DNA of 64,000 nucleotides from Choristoneura fumiferana (taxonomy: Eukaryota > Arthropoda > Insecta > Lepidoptera > Tortricidae): NCBI RefSeq assembly GCF_025370935.1, contig NC_133499.1, positions 7,002,074 to 7,066,073 on the forward strand, given 5' to 3'. A program made the position numbers and the translations under genes. Of this stretch, positions 42,601-51,067 are shown in pieces. Within the stretch, counting starts at the first letter, position 1, and the number at the start of each line of letters is the position of its first letter. The notes under the pieces are model-generated. The model saw only the letters and a program-made list of their open reading frames with translations, had not been told where the DNA came from and ran no database searches.

Positions 42601-45043
42601 CAGCGGGGAGTCAGACAAGGAGATGTGATCTCTCCGAAACTGTTCACTGCTGCACTGGAGGATGCTTTTAAGATTCTGAACTGGGAAGGACAAGACATCA
42701 ACATTAATGGCGAGTACTTTAATCACCTTCGATTCGCCGACGATATTGTGGTCATGGCTGAGAGACCATGGAGGACTTCAGTGCTATGCTCGCCGACCTC
42801 AGCAGTTTTCGACCGAGTTGGCCTGAAAATAAACATAGACAAGACGTAAGTCATGTCTAATGTATGGACAACATGGGTTGTGCCAACTTCCGTAATAGTC
42901 AGAGGCTCTGCGCTCGAAGTTGTTGACAACTAAGTATACCTGAGACTAACAGTCCAGATAGGTAGATCCAATTTCGAGAAAGAGATCACTCGTCGAATCC
43001 GACTCGGCTGGACAGCGTTCGGGAAGCTTCGCAGTGTCTTTTCTTCCAATTTATCGCAGTGTTTGAAGTCAAAAGTCTTTGACCAATGTGTGTTGCCGTG
43101 ATGACTTACGGATCTGAGACGTGCGTGGTCGCTAACAATGGGCCTCATGAGGAAACTCAAAGTCACTCAGAGGGCTATGCACAAGGTTTCTCTGCGGGAT
43201 AGAATCCGAAATGATGATATCTGCAGTAAAACTAAGGTTACCGACATAGCCCGAAGAATTGCGAAACTAAAGTGGCAGTGGGCAGGGCACATTGCTCGCA
43301 GAACTGATGGCCGATAGGATCAGAAGGTTCACGAATGGCGTCCGCGGACCGGGAGACGAGGTGTCCGTAGGCCTCCAACAAGATGGAGCGACGACCCGGT
43401 TAAGATCGCGGGATCGCGGTGAATGCGGAAAGCACAAGACTGGTCTGAGTGGAGAGCCTTGGAGGAGGCCTATGTCCAGCAGTGGACGTCTTTCGGCTGA
43501 CATGATGATGTCAAACAGAAAGTCTCGTGTAAGGATTTTTTGCACAATTAGACAATGATTCCCGTAAAGTCAAGTAGGTAGAACTAATGACAAAATATAA
43601 TTTCTCGTGTGGGCAAGGAAAAACAGTAAATACTACAAAAATTAACAGCTTAAGGTTTTTATATAATGTAATTCCCCCTCTGTGTACCTATACCTACATG
43701 AAAATATATATTTTATTGAAATATACGTACAAAGTAAGAAGCCGGATAGTCGGCGCTTTTTGCCGACTATTCGCCGACTAGTCGCCGACTACGAAAGTGG
43801 CCGGATAGTCGGCTTTCCCGTCTAGTCGGCGACTAGTCGGCACATCTCTAATCCTAACCCTATAGTGTGGGGTATCGTTAGATAGGTCTTTTAAAATCAT
43901 TAGGGGTTTACTAAGTCGATTTTTCGATTCGTTGATATTTTTGCGAAATATTCAACTTTAAAGAGCAAATTTTCAGTAAAATCGAGCGTCCCCCCCCCCT
44001 CTAAAATGCAAACCGGGGGGTGGAAAATTTAAAAAAAAAACAGGATAGTAGTAAGTATATCAAACTTACAAGGAAAACTATAACTCTTGTCTTGTACGGA
44101 ACCCTATTTCGGGCGAGTCCAACACGCTCTTGGCCGGTTTTTACCCTTTGGGTACAGAACCCTAATAAAAACATGAAAATAATCATATTGGTATAATAAA
44201 CACAAAAGACAATAATAACAAATAATAATAACGAAATAAAAAGTTATTTAGGGGTGTTGAGTTCTTGGCGTTAATTTACTTTTGCGAATTTCGACATAAT
44301 AAAATTAGAGGTTTTTTGGGAAGTTGAATGAAAGCTCAGAGATATACGTGTGTTAGCTTCAGTAATTATTTTCGAGCAACTTTTACATAAATCGAGGATA
44401 AGGGGTAGTGACGTAGCTGTATCGCGACATCAAGCGACGTTTCTATTGGCCACACATGATGCGATCTAATACGCGGTTCTGTAGATCCTCGCTGAACAGG
44501 GGTATTAATCCTTGCTTCCCTAAAGCGACGGAGGACCACACCTTCCGGCTAGAAGTCTGAGTGCAGGAACATCTGCTGGTGCTTGACAATGGACGTCCTA
44601 CAACGATATGAAGATACTAACCGAGGATGTACATCATGGTGAAACAGTTGTCAAACGCGAGGCCGACCAGGAATCTGCAGATAGAGAACGTCCAGAAACT
44701 GTGGCTGAATGCAGTCGCGATGCCAGCCGCGAAGCCTACCAGGTTCGTGCCTGGAAGAAACACAAACAATTGTTATTATTATCAAAGCTAAAATCAAAGC
44801 ACCGAGAAAAGGTAAGGTAAGGTAGGGAAAGTATGTTAGGTAAGGTAAGGTACTTACCTAAGATAAGGTAGGTAAGGTAAAGTAGGTAAAAAAAGGTAGG
44901 GAAGGTATGTTGGGTAAAGTAAGGTACTTACCTAAGATAAGGTAGGTAGGGTAAAGTAGGTAAAGAAAGGTAGGGAAGGTAAGTATGTTAGGTAAGGTAA
45001 GGTACTGGTGGCGTACAATCTTATTAATATTATGGGTGTGTGT

Positions 45044-45116
<73 letters not shown>

Positions 45117-46206
45117 AGGAGGAGGAAGGAGGAGGTTCTCAATTCGTCTGTACGTTTTTTTTTCCGATATATCATTGCAATCCTAACTTTAACTCTCTGT
45201 AACGGATTGCTCATACTTACCTACTAAAGCGGGAATGCGACCATATTTGTCAGCAATCCACCCAAACAATAAGCCACCCACTATAGCGCCGCAGAAGAAG
45301 ATGGCCTGAGATGTCGCAGCCAGGTTGTCTTTTTCGCACACCCAGTCCAACTGTCGACAAAATGTTTATATGTTGTAAGGTAAAGGTACGGGTGATCGTG
45401 ACTGCCCCGATATTTGCCATCTTTAATTTTATGTCATTAGCGATAGACATTACAGCACGCTGCCATCTATTGGGCGGGCATTAGCTTGCCGAGTCCTCGG
45501 ACTGTATCTTACAAAAAAAAAAAAAAATTTATGGAAAGAAAAACATTTATTCCTGATATTTCACATTTAAGGGAGATTTGTCACGCCTTTTAATCACGAT
45601 TTTTTTTCTACCACGATATTTTTTGTTGCCTATTGTTAATGAGGTTTTCTAATTTACATTGCAATTTAATTAGTATGTACTAGATTACACTGCGATTTCT
45701 TTTCTGTTAGTGTACACATAATTTATTTTAACCTAATTCATATAGTTATGTCTAGTTTGGAAGTCCTTTTTACGCTTGAAACTCAGGATCATTCTAGTTC
45801 AGGCATTGTCATATTTCACTTACCTATACTTTGTTTAGGCGTGAGTTGTAAAATATTATTTCTTGTTTATTTACAATAATAATGAAATTTGTTTAAATAA
45901 ATAACAGAAATGTCAGATAGAAGATTTTAAACTGTAAAACCTATTTTGAAAACAGATTTAATATTATTGATTTTAACAGCGCCATCTAGCGACAACTGGC
46001 CAAACTTCTAACCCACCTGACTGGCGACAGTTTCGTACGGCACGTCGCTTCTGTTGTACTCCCAACGCACGCACGGCACTATGGGCCACTCGTCGTCAGG
46101 AGTGGTTCTTCCTTCAGCTAACGCGATCGTCCAATTGGTGGAATACATGTGGCAACGGTCGTGGGAGAACGGGCCGTCCGTTTTGGGGGGGATGGCCAGG
46201 GCTCGT
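33499..46206 (-). CDS. Gene 2: SLC22-type MFS transporter (5' end outside window)
   Basis: Join of 46206-46017, 45350-45221, 44750-44622, 40081-39889, 39079-38974, 38795-38545, 36076-35997, 35119-34944, 33954-33782 and 33673-33499: 1603 nt, 533 whole codons after completing a split one. It matches gene 1 exons 3 to 11 with identical phases, then one extra exon. Seen: NWT and NRS sequons in the extracellular loop, motif A GWIADKYGR, VPESAR|WLVSQGK, DRWGRRW after TM8, LPETMDTEMPQT after TM12, and a basic, serine-rich 57-residue tail. The exons for TM1 (FDDLLPYMGEFG-like) were not found in 46207-64000. Likely a plasma-membrane solute transporter; substrate unknown. Tandem paralogue of gene 1. 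Confidence 0.92.
33782..33954 (-). CDS. Gene 2 exon 11-equivalent: TM12 and LPET motif
   Basis: ATVSQELPLLILGALGIVGG, LLCLFLPETMDTEMPQTLQD and GENFGKDQRFWDNPCTRK. Donor AGGAA|GTAAGT. If unspliced it would meet TAA one codon later, giving a short form like gene 1. Confidence 0.94.
34086..34372 (-). mobile_element. RTE-like LINE 3' end, diverged
   Basis: CATCATCATCATGTCAGCGG start (tail), then a region equivalent to RWMDALVKAAGLRWKQVASD on the minus strand, then AMGRP. A piece resembling the same LINE (ATTCGATCCCGTAGAG) resumes after repeat D. Confidence 0.65.
34373..34612 (-). repeat. Repeat D copy
   Basis: Complete, TTTTAACCCCCGACGCAGAA to TTTTTGTTGGTTAGGTTAG, apparently inserted in the LINE fragment that precedes it. 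Confidence 0.87.
34632..34896. mobile_element. hAT-like MITE, 265 bp
   Basis: Ends CAGGGTTTCTCAAAC and GTTTGAG-like ACTTTGAGTTACCCTG inside a perfect 8-bp duplication CCGTAGAG (34624-34631, 34897-34904). It holds GCGAACCCC repeats near both ends. No ORF. Intron 10 of gene 2. Confidence 0.92.
34944..35119 (-). CDS. Gene 2 exon 10-equivalent: TM10-TM11
   Basis: GGPSASLAILGRFAVNISYN, IGLQYAAELLPTVVRAQGVA and IHIMGYVASIVAPFVVYL. 176 nt. A hAT MITE ends only 47 bp from its donor. Confidence 0.95.
35120..35996. other. Gene 2 intron 9, no recognised feature
   Basis: 877 bp of intron. A fragment near 35250-35470 resembles a LINE C-terminus in its composition (GAAAGGCTGGGAGACGATC), but I cannot place it. 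Confidence 0.5.
35997..36076 (-). CDS. Gene 2 exon 9-equivalent: GRRW motif and TM9
   Basis: WGRRWLACGSMVISGIFSLL then ATAVPV. 80 nt. The codon split with exon 8 gives DRWGRRW, closer to the MFS consensus than gene 1. Confidence 0.94.
36582..37108. mobile_element. MITE P copy 1, interrupted
   Basis: Ends GGTACCATCAGCCAAATA and TTATTTGGCTGATGGTACC. The uninterrupted copy at 58573-58752 is ~180 bp. The excess length is the insertion at 36707-37044. Confidence 0.88.
36707..37044 (+). pseudogene. Candidate processed retrocopy of unknown transcript
   Basis: 338 bp lie inside MITE P between perfect 12-bp duplications GACATATTCATT (36695-36706, 37045-37056). The 3' end is purine-rich (AAAAGAGAAGAAGAGAAGAA) but not pure poly(A). 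A frame near its end reads VYLDTGEIVLLIRTEKPYLK. There are no inverted ends. Duplication length and A-rich end favour LINE-mediated retroposition; the parent gene is not recognised. Confidence 0.6.
37109..37288. mobile_element. MITE Q (AATGAGGG ends)
   Basis: ~49-bp inverted ends starting AATGAGGGTTTTCACAGAGG, with about three mismatches between arms. Directly abuts MITE P with no base between. The AATGAGGG terminus is shared with element N, suggesting one superfamily. Confidence 0.88.
37418..37733 (+). mobile_element. SINE A copy, full length
   Basis: GCCGTGGTGGCCTAATGG, GGGTTCAAACCTC and a GGCTGGGATGATGATGATGA tail with six GAT units. 37734-38097 has nothing recognised. Confidence 0.92.
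38098..38410 (-). mobile_element. RTE-type LINE 3' end
   Basis: Minus-strand frames give TKVTDIARRIAKLKWQWAGH, VLEWRPRTGRRAVG, RWSDDLVKIAGSRWMRKAQD and EAYVQQWTSFG-stop, followed by an ATGATG tail. Same family as the fragment inside the hAT elements but an ordinary 5'-truncated insertion, between exons 8 and 9 of gene 2. Confidence 0.85.
38545..38795 (-). CDS. Gene 2 exon 8-equivalent: TM7-TM8
   Basis: ESSLKTIKENEAEDRTYSVL, DLFRTPRLRRNAILLIVIWM, FDGHVRNVGSLGLDVF and ATELPADTFLTAVLDR. 251 nt. Confidence 0.95.
38974..39079 (-). CDS. Gene 2 exon 7-equivalent: cytosolic loop
   Basis: WLVSQGKIEKALTIMKKFEK then INKTKIPEKVLSDFT, highly basic. Donor TTTACG|GTATGT. 106 nt. Confidence 0.93.
39147..39282. 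mobile_element. MITE R copy 1 (136 bp, TA-flanked)
   Basis: Ends CAGTCAAGGGCAAAGATATC and its reverse complement extend to ~30 bp, with TA on both sides. In intron 6 of gene 2. Confidence 0.9.
39640..39760 (+). repeat. Repeat E 3' end fragment
   Basis: AATTCCAGCTTTCTAGTAAC, a GACAGACAGACA run, ATGGCGAAACTATAAGG and ACGAAACCCTAAA. A diverged repeat D relic (39360-39540) precedes it. Confidence 0.7.
39889..40081 (-). CDS. Gene 2 exon 6-equivalent: TM5-TM6 and PESAR
   Basis: VLEYVGPKWRTFVANMSIAL, FFTLAASLLPWIALWADDW and PWVVPESAR. Donor GCCAG|GTAGGC. 193 nt. Confidence 0.95.
40337..40585 (-). repeat. Repeat L copy
   Basis: GTGTTCGAAACGTGTCAGTG, GATAGATGGGTTTGTGTGAT and TCGCGGGTGAGCAAAG. In intron 5 of gene 2. 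Confidence 0.75.
41498..41598. mobile_element. MITE M copy 3
   Basis: GGGGCTGTTTCACCATCCG at the left; hairpin GTGATGCCGTCTCCGTCTATT with AGACGGCATCAC; GTGAAAAAGCCCC at the right. The most complete copy. 40586-41497 shows AT-rich sequence with nothing recognised. Confidence 0.85.
41731..41865. mobile_element. MITE S
   Basis: ~45-bp arms: AAAAAGCGAGGTCGGATTG then ACAGCTGTCAGTTGTCAAAT, repeated in reverse at GACAACTGACAGCTG ... CGACCTCTTTTT. The loop has ACGTATGTACGTG. Confidence 0.85.
42023..43850 (+). mobile_element. hAT-like composite element, copy 2 (carries LINE fragment)
   Basis: Ends TAGAGATGTGCC and GGCACATCTCTA lie inside a perfect 8-bp duplication ATCCTAAC (42015-42022, 43851-43858; fits nTnnnnAn). 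Subterminal GCCGACTAGTCGGC palindromes occur at both ends. The interior from about 42360 to 43500 is RTE-type LINE sequence. 1828 bp. In intron 5 of gene 2. Confidence 0.93.
42360..43500 (+). pseudogene. RTE-type LINE reverse transcriptase fragment inside hAT element
   Basis: Frames read VDHIHALRQVLQKTEEYNLP, KAFDSIETWAVLQALQRCQV, RQGDVISPKLFTAALEDAF and HLRFADDIVVMAE, where FADD is the catalytic motif. Later come RRIRLGWTAFGKLRSVFSS, RDRIRNDDICSKTKVTDIA and RPPTRWSDDP, ending YVQQWTSFG-stop. There are several frameshifts, a stop after ARRTDGR, and a deletion between KCMD and RQGD, so it is dead. Copy 1 retains a segment (LYENATMSV-like) missing here. Confidence 0.85.
44622..44750 (-). CDS. 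Gene 2 exon 5-equivalent: TM3-TM4
   Basis: GTNLVGFAAGIATAFSHSFW, TFSICRFLVGLAFDNCF and TMMYIL. The donor CTCG|GTTAGT is weaker than in gene 1. 129 nt. Confidence 0.94.
44806..45005. repeat. GGTAA-based minisatellite in gene 2 intron 4
   Basis: GGTAAGGTA words with GTATGTT.GGTAA and ACTTACCTAAGATAAGG blocks, arranged as about two ~95-bp units. On the plus strand it is full of donor-like GGTAAG. Confidence 0.92.
45036..45114. repeat. GT dinucleotide microsatellite
   Basis: About 35 GT units with one CAC interruption near its start, in intron 4 of gene 2. Long CVCV/HTHT frames here are artefacts. Confidence 0.98.
45221..45350 (-). CDS. Gene 2 exon 4-equivalent: TM2 and motif A
   Basis: LDWVCEKDNLAATSQAIFFC, GAIVGGLLFGWIADKYGR and IPALVG. 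130 nt, identical in length and phase to gene 1 exon 4. Confidence 0.95.
46017..46206 (-). CDS. Gene 2 exon 3-equivalent: extracellular loop
   Basis: Encodes RALAIPPKTDGPFSHDRCHM, YSTNWTIALAEGRTTPDDEW and PCVRWEYNRSDVPYETVASQ. Acceptor TTTGCAG|ACGAG, donor CAG|GTGGGT. The first base completes a codon from an unseen upstream exon. Confidence 0.93.
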
Positions 46207-46347
46207 CTGCAAAAAGAAACAAAAATTATATTCATAACAAATAATGAATCAGGGGACAATTTACCAATTGACCTAGTACCAAACCTATGTTCCAAACTAA
46301 AGGTCTCTACCCACTACACCGTATGACACTACCATGATCGTAATAGG

Positions 46348-46607
46348 CAGTGACGTAGCTAGGTAACCTAGGGCCCTGGGGCAAATAAAAAAATTGGGGC
46401 CCACTGCTATCAAAACTGGTAAGGTTTTTTGAAGTAAAATCATTATATATACATACGTAGTATCTCTTATTAGTCTGTGATATATACAAATACTTTAAAA
46501 ATGCTAAGCAACTTTATCATCAGCTATAAAGCAGAATTTCGAGGGCCCCCTGAGCTTGAGGGCCCCGGGGCACTGCCCCTCCTAGCCCCTTGGCAGCTAC
46601 GCCACTG
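46348..46607. mobile_element. hAT-like MITE, 260 bp
   Basis: Ends CAGTGACGTAGCTAGG and GCAGCTACGCCACTG lie inside a perfect 8-bp duplication GTAATAGG (46340-46347, 46608-46615). GGGCCC-rich subterminal zones. No ORF. Confidence 0.92.
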
Positions 46608-46656
46608 GTAATAGGGACGTGTCAGGCACGGAGTGTAACGCACATACAGTCGAACA

Positions 46657-47082
46657 AATGAGGGCTATCACGTATGAATTCACCGCTAGAGGCGCTAGTG
46701 TAGCGTGAGGTCTCCGAAATGTCAAATCTCATAGTTTTTGCGTGAGCTACGCGGGTTTATTTGTAATTAGAATAATTTTGTGAATATTATGCATTACCTG
46801 AAATTAAGTATGCCAATTATACGATAAGGGGCAATGAATGTTTGTGTTTTGAGACAGTTTTATCTTTCGAAAACTTTTGTCCTCCCTTTTTTTCCGACAA
46901 AACGGGACTACGCAAGACTGTAGTTGCTCAATATTTTTATGGTACGGTTTTAAGATGTATTATAAATATGATTTTAATCTAAACATTGTTTTCACGCCCG
47001 TAATACCACTTTGAAAGCCACACTTTAAAACCTCACGCAACAGTGGCGCCATCTAGTAAGACAAAAAACGATAGCCCTCATT
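46657..47082. mobile_element. TIR element N copy 2
   Basis: AATGAGGGCTATC and GATAGCCCTCATT ends; inverted relative to 32772-33187, similar length (426 against 416 bp). Confidence 0.85.
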
Positions 47083-47337
47083 GAATAATGACCCATCGAA
47101 ATACCACAAACGGGACTTATCACCCTAAAATACACGAGTAATAGGTATTTACCTCGATATTTCGACCATAAAATAGTGGCCTTGGTCACGAGGGAGTGTA
47201 ATGTAGGATGTCAAAATGATGGGTGGAAGGGTGGATGGGATGGATGGTGGGTGGTGTAGGGTGAGTGAAAATCACGAAAGTTTAAAACATTATATCTCAT
47301 ACTTTTGTGAAGGAAATCATAGTGAAATTGATTATTA

Positions 47338-47725
47338 AAAGAAAATACAAACTGAAATATAGATGCACAGAAAAACCAGAAAAATAAGACCATCACTGGG
47401 AATCGAACCCAGGTCCTCGGTATTCCGTACCGCGTGCTATACCGCTACACCACTGATGGTCAACGGTACCGACACGAATTTCCCCTATGCACCTCATATC
47501 TCAGCTTGTTTGTTTCTTATTTAGCCACTTAAGCAGTGACGCTAGCGACATCTATGCCGTAGCCCTCATCGAGAAACTTTTCCGGCACTCCATTGGAACT
47601 AACCGCTCACCCGGACAAGAGATATAATTACTAAAAAAAAAATTAAAAAAAAAGAAATTGGTAAAAGTAAAAATTTGGAATTGAAATAAAAAATACAAAA
47701 AGATTCCATAAAAAAAAACAATCTT
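47338..47725. mobile_element. SINE B with inverted tail
   Basis: Reverse SINE B (AAAATACAAACTGAAATATAG, GGGAATCGAACCCAGG, CGCTCACCCGGACAAGAG), then a forward tail ATTGGTAAAAGTAAAAATTT to AAAAAGATTCCATAAAAAAA. Third composite of this type. Confidence 0.8.
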
Positions 47726-47852
47726 GATTATTAAAAGGTTCCACTCTGGGCAATGATACAATTCGTTTGACTGTACATGACTAGGACATGGTTGGTTTGG
47801 AAACGTGCTAGAGAGAGAGAGTATATTTAGTCTCATACTTTTCAATATTAAC

Positions 47853-48087
47853 CTAACCTAACCAACAAAAAGTTGGAAAAGCACCACTTTGTATCTTCAA
47901 AGTTAAATGTCTCGAAAACGGCTGAACCGATCTAGATAAAACATGTCTAAGAACCATCGCTAGAAAACCTGCTTTTAAATAAAAAAACGGCATTCAAATC
48001 GGTGAACCCGTTTAAGAGCTACGATGCCACAGACAGACACACATAGCCGTCAAACTTATAACACCCCCTTTTTGCGTCGGGGTTAAA
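47853..48087 (+). repeat. Repeat D copy
   Basis: Complete, ACCTAACCAACAAAAAGTTGG to TTTTTGCGTCGGGGTTAAAA. Confidence 0.87.
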
Positions 48088-48289
48088 AAATAACAAATAT
48101 TGGCCTTATACGTTCCTGTTACGGTCATGGTATGATACGGTGTAATGGGCAGAGACCTTAAGCAAAGCTTGTATTGTGGGTACTAGGTAACGGATAAACA
48201 ATAAACATATTTAAATTTATAGATAAATATAAATACATAGGTACTTAAATACATATTAAACATCCAAGACTCGAGAACAAACACAGAAC

Positions 48290-48525
48290 AAAATTAAGCT
48301 ATCGTAAGGTCGCGAGTGAGCAAAAAAGTGTGTAAAAAGAGGTGAGGTTCATTGATATGTACAGTCAGCAACAAAGATAAAATATGAATACAGCCAAAGT
48401 GAAAAAAATATGTAACACGACCTTAATGTTTAGGCAATAAAGTCCTGTATACATATTTTTGACACTTTCGCTGTTGTCATATTTTTATTGCTGACTGTAC
48501 CTCCCCAAAGTAACGCCTGGTTCAT
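48290..48525 (-). repeat. Repeat L fragment split by MITE R
   Basis: AAGCTATCGTAAGGTCGCGAG to TTCATTGATATG, then after the MITE CCTCCCCAAAGTAACGCCTGG. Compare the intact order at 26070-26155. Confidence 0.8.
48362..48497. mobile_element. MITE R-type copy 2 (136 bp, TA-flanked)
   Basis: Ends CAGTCAGCAACAAAGATA and its near reverse complement; TA on both sides; the same length as 39147-39282, though the arm sequence differs. 48526-49470 is AT-rich with nothing recognised. Confidence 0.88.
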
Positions 48526-49474
48526 ATATAATCTAAGGCCTGATCCAATAAATTATTTATTTGGGACGTGTCAAAAAAAAAATTAAAAAAGAAATAATAA
48601 TGGCCGAAATATGCATAATTTGATATAACCAGGACCATATATAATGTCCTAGATATGAGTATAACATAATTTTCGGTGAAACTATTGATTATATAAACTT
48701 TTACAATCTCGTAATCAACAGATGACAATTTCTAAAAAAAGTGTGTTATGTCAAATGACCATTATGTATTTCGATCATTATTATTTTTTACGTTATGTGT
48801 TTTGATACGTATACAATATCTCGAAAATTATGACAACACTAAGCTACTTACTAAGAAACATGTACCTACACGGCCATCATGTATATATGTGATCGTTTTA
48901 AAGACGACATTGCAAATATATCAATTTATGACATGTGGAACACATAACATTGAGTTATTACCAGTAATTATTATTATAATAGTTCGCAACAGGAAAAACA
49001 AACATCTTTAAAAAATTGTTCATTAAATACATAATTGATGTATTTAATTATGCCTGGTTACATACTTTAAATAATGATTAAAAAAAATCCCATTGCTGCT
49101 ATTCTATCTCCTCGCAATCGAAGTGAAAAGCAGAGAGTAAAATTCGAACATTAAACCCATTTTCCCCTCGACGTGTCTATCCACCCTCGCCGTACCTACT
49201 GGCTCGGGTGGCTATATGAACGTCTCGGGTAAAATGGCTCGTTTTATGCTCTTGTTGTACAATCTACTATTTTAACTTCCCAGAAGTAAAAAAGCAATAG
49301 TGATTAAAAATACATATTCAGTGGAACAAAGAAAAAACTGAGTTAATTGCAGGAATCGAATAATTAAATTATTAAGTCTCGGCTAAGAGTGATACGGTTA
49401 CGGCGGTTTTAACCATTTTCAATCGGAAATAACGCAAGGTCAATAACCTCTTTAAAAAAAGTTCATAAAAAACC

Positions 49475-49690
49475 TGACTGCCTTAAAAACTAAAAGGAAG
49501 AAAATAAGTCTAGTGGTCTAGAAGTCTGAAGTAACTAATTTAAAAGTTCAATAGTCAGGACCCATTACTAAGATTGTTTGAGCTGGTCATTATTTAAATG
49601 GGTCCGACTGTTGAACATTAAATTAGCTACTTAACAGAGTTCTAGACCACTAGGCTTATTTGCTTCCTTTTAGTTTTAAAGGCAATCGGG
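49475..49690. mobile_element. MITE F copy
   Basis: CTGACTGCCTTAAAAACTAA and AAGTCTAGTGGTCTAGAAG at the left, mirrored by TTCTAGACCACTAGGC and TTTTAAAGGCAATCGGG. The AT-rich segment after it continues beyond the SINE at 49840, so the SINE inserted into this element. Confidence 0.8.
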
Positions 49691-49839
49691 ATTTTTGATT
49701 TTACAAATTTATTGATTTATTTTATACTTTTTGACATTTCTGTAAAAATGGTACATTAGAAGTAATTATCACTCATATATATTTAGAATGGGCTTTTTGT
49801 TAGATGTCATTTGGTACACGTATGGTTACAGTAAAAAAA

Positions 49840-50153
49840 GCCGTGGTGGCCTAGTGGTTTGACCTATCGCCTCTCAAACAGAGGGTCGTGGGTTCAAACC
49901 CCGGCTCGCACCTCTGAGTTTTTCGAAATTCATGTGCGGAATTACATTTGAAATTTACCACGAGCTTTGCGGTGAAGGAAAACATCGTGAGGAAACCTGC
50001 ACAAACCTGCGAAGCAATTCAACGGTGCGTGTGAAGTTCCCAATCCGCACTGGGCCCGCGTGGGAACTATGGCCCAAGCCCTCTTGTTCTGAGAGGAGGC
50101 CTGTGCCCAGCAGTGGGACGTATATAGGCTGGGATGATGATGATGATGATGAT
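49840..50153 (+). mobile_element. SINE A copy, full length
   Basis: GCCGTGGTGGCCTAGTGG, GGGTTCAAACCCC and a GAT tail of seven units. Confidence 0.93.
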
Positions 50154-50423
50154 TGTTACAATACATTTTTTTAATTTCTCCGCCATATTTTTTTTCGCAG
50201 AAGCTACTTATATTGAAGTATTATATGTCACTCCGACAGTTATGACAAATCCAATGATGACCTCATACGTTAAATTGGTCCAGTTATGAGTATAATTGTT
50301 ACAATGCCATTTTTTTTATTCATCCGCCTGATTTTTGGAAAAATTTATAGACCGCTAGTCCGGGTTTGAAGCTACGTTTTTCGCCTAGACAGGCCACAGG
50401 TCCAACCACTAGCCCACCACTAT

Positions 50424-50646
50424 TTTTAACCCCCGACGCAAAAAGAGGGGTGTATAAGTTTGACCACTATTTGTGTCTGTGTGTCTGTCTGTGGCATCGT
50501 AGCTTTTAAACGGGTGGACTTTTTTGGAAATCAGGTTTTCTATCAATGCTTCTTAGACATTTTTCATCAAAAGCAGTTTAGTTGTTTTTAAGATATTGAA
50601 CTTTGGAGTGATAAAGTCGGGGATTTCCAACTTTTAGTTTGTTGTC
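50424..50646 (-). repeat. Repeat D copy
   Basis: TTTTAACCCCCGACGCAAAA to CAACTTTTAGTTTGTTG, with a ~25-bp internal deletion. Confidence 0.85.
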
Positions 50647-50879
50647 TAGTCACGGTCAGTCACAGATCTCTAAAGCTACCAGAAATGCGTGAATAAACCA
50701 CAATAACAAAGTCTGCACGAATCGATCAATACTGGATCAATTTGCCCAAGAATGCAATAAACACGTTATAAATCAACAACGTACGTAATGTTTTATAATT
50801 AACGCGATATTTTTTTAAGACAGTTGGGGATTATTAGCAAATTTTGTGCAGAACACTGTTCAAAATCAAAACATTTGTT

Positions 50880-51000
50880 TGTTTGTTTGTTTATACTCTT
50901 TATTGTACAAAAAGGAAAAACAAAAAGGTTACATAAATAAAAATTGTGTTAAGTACAAAGGCGGACTTATCCCTGCAGGGATCTCTGCCAGCCAACCTTT
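50880..51000 (-). repeat. LINE-type 3' tail
   Basis: TTGTTTGTTTGTTTATACTC with TACAAAAAGGAAAAACAAAA, also present at 17993-18065, then CTTATCCCTGCAGGGATCTC. Probably the 3' end of a jockey-like LINE on the minus strand. Confidence 0.5.
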
Positions 51001-51067
51001 AAGTGGTAGAGGAGCAAACGTTTAGGTATTCTGCAAAAAGGTTCAAAGGGCTCTTTAACATGTCACT

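Larger units (their letters stand above)
41866..44165 (-). repeat. Repeat E copy split by hAT composite
   Basis: TAGGGTTCCGTAGCCATAAT to CATCCTAAC (41866-42022), resuming at 43851 ATCCTAACCCTATAGTGTG and ending near ACACGCTCTTGGCCGGTTTT. The middle resembles 57620-58262. The tail TACCCTTTGGGTACAGAACCC is extra. Confidence 0.85.

Noticed and set aside
44806..45005. CRISPR-like repeat array
   Set aside because: Units are contiguous and degenerate with no unique spacers, in an animal intron.
44858..45227. CVCVCV / HTHTHT proteins
   Set aside because: Translation of a GT microsatellite in a gene 2 intron.
49932..50174. Small protein starting CGITFEIYHELCGEGKH, found at five or more places
   Set aside because: It is the body of SINE A; recurrence reflects copy number, and the frame opens on both strands.
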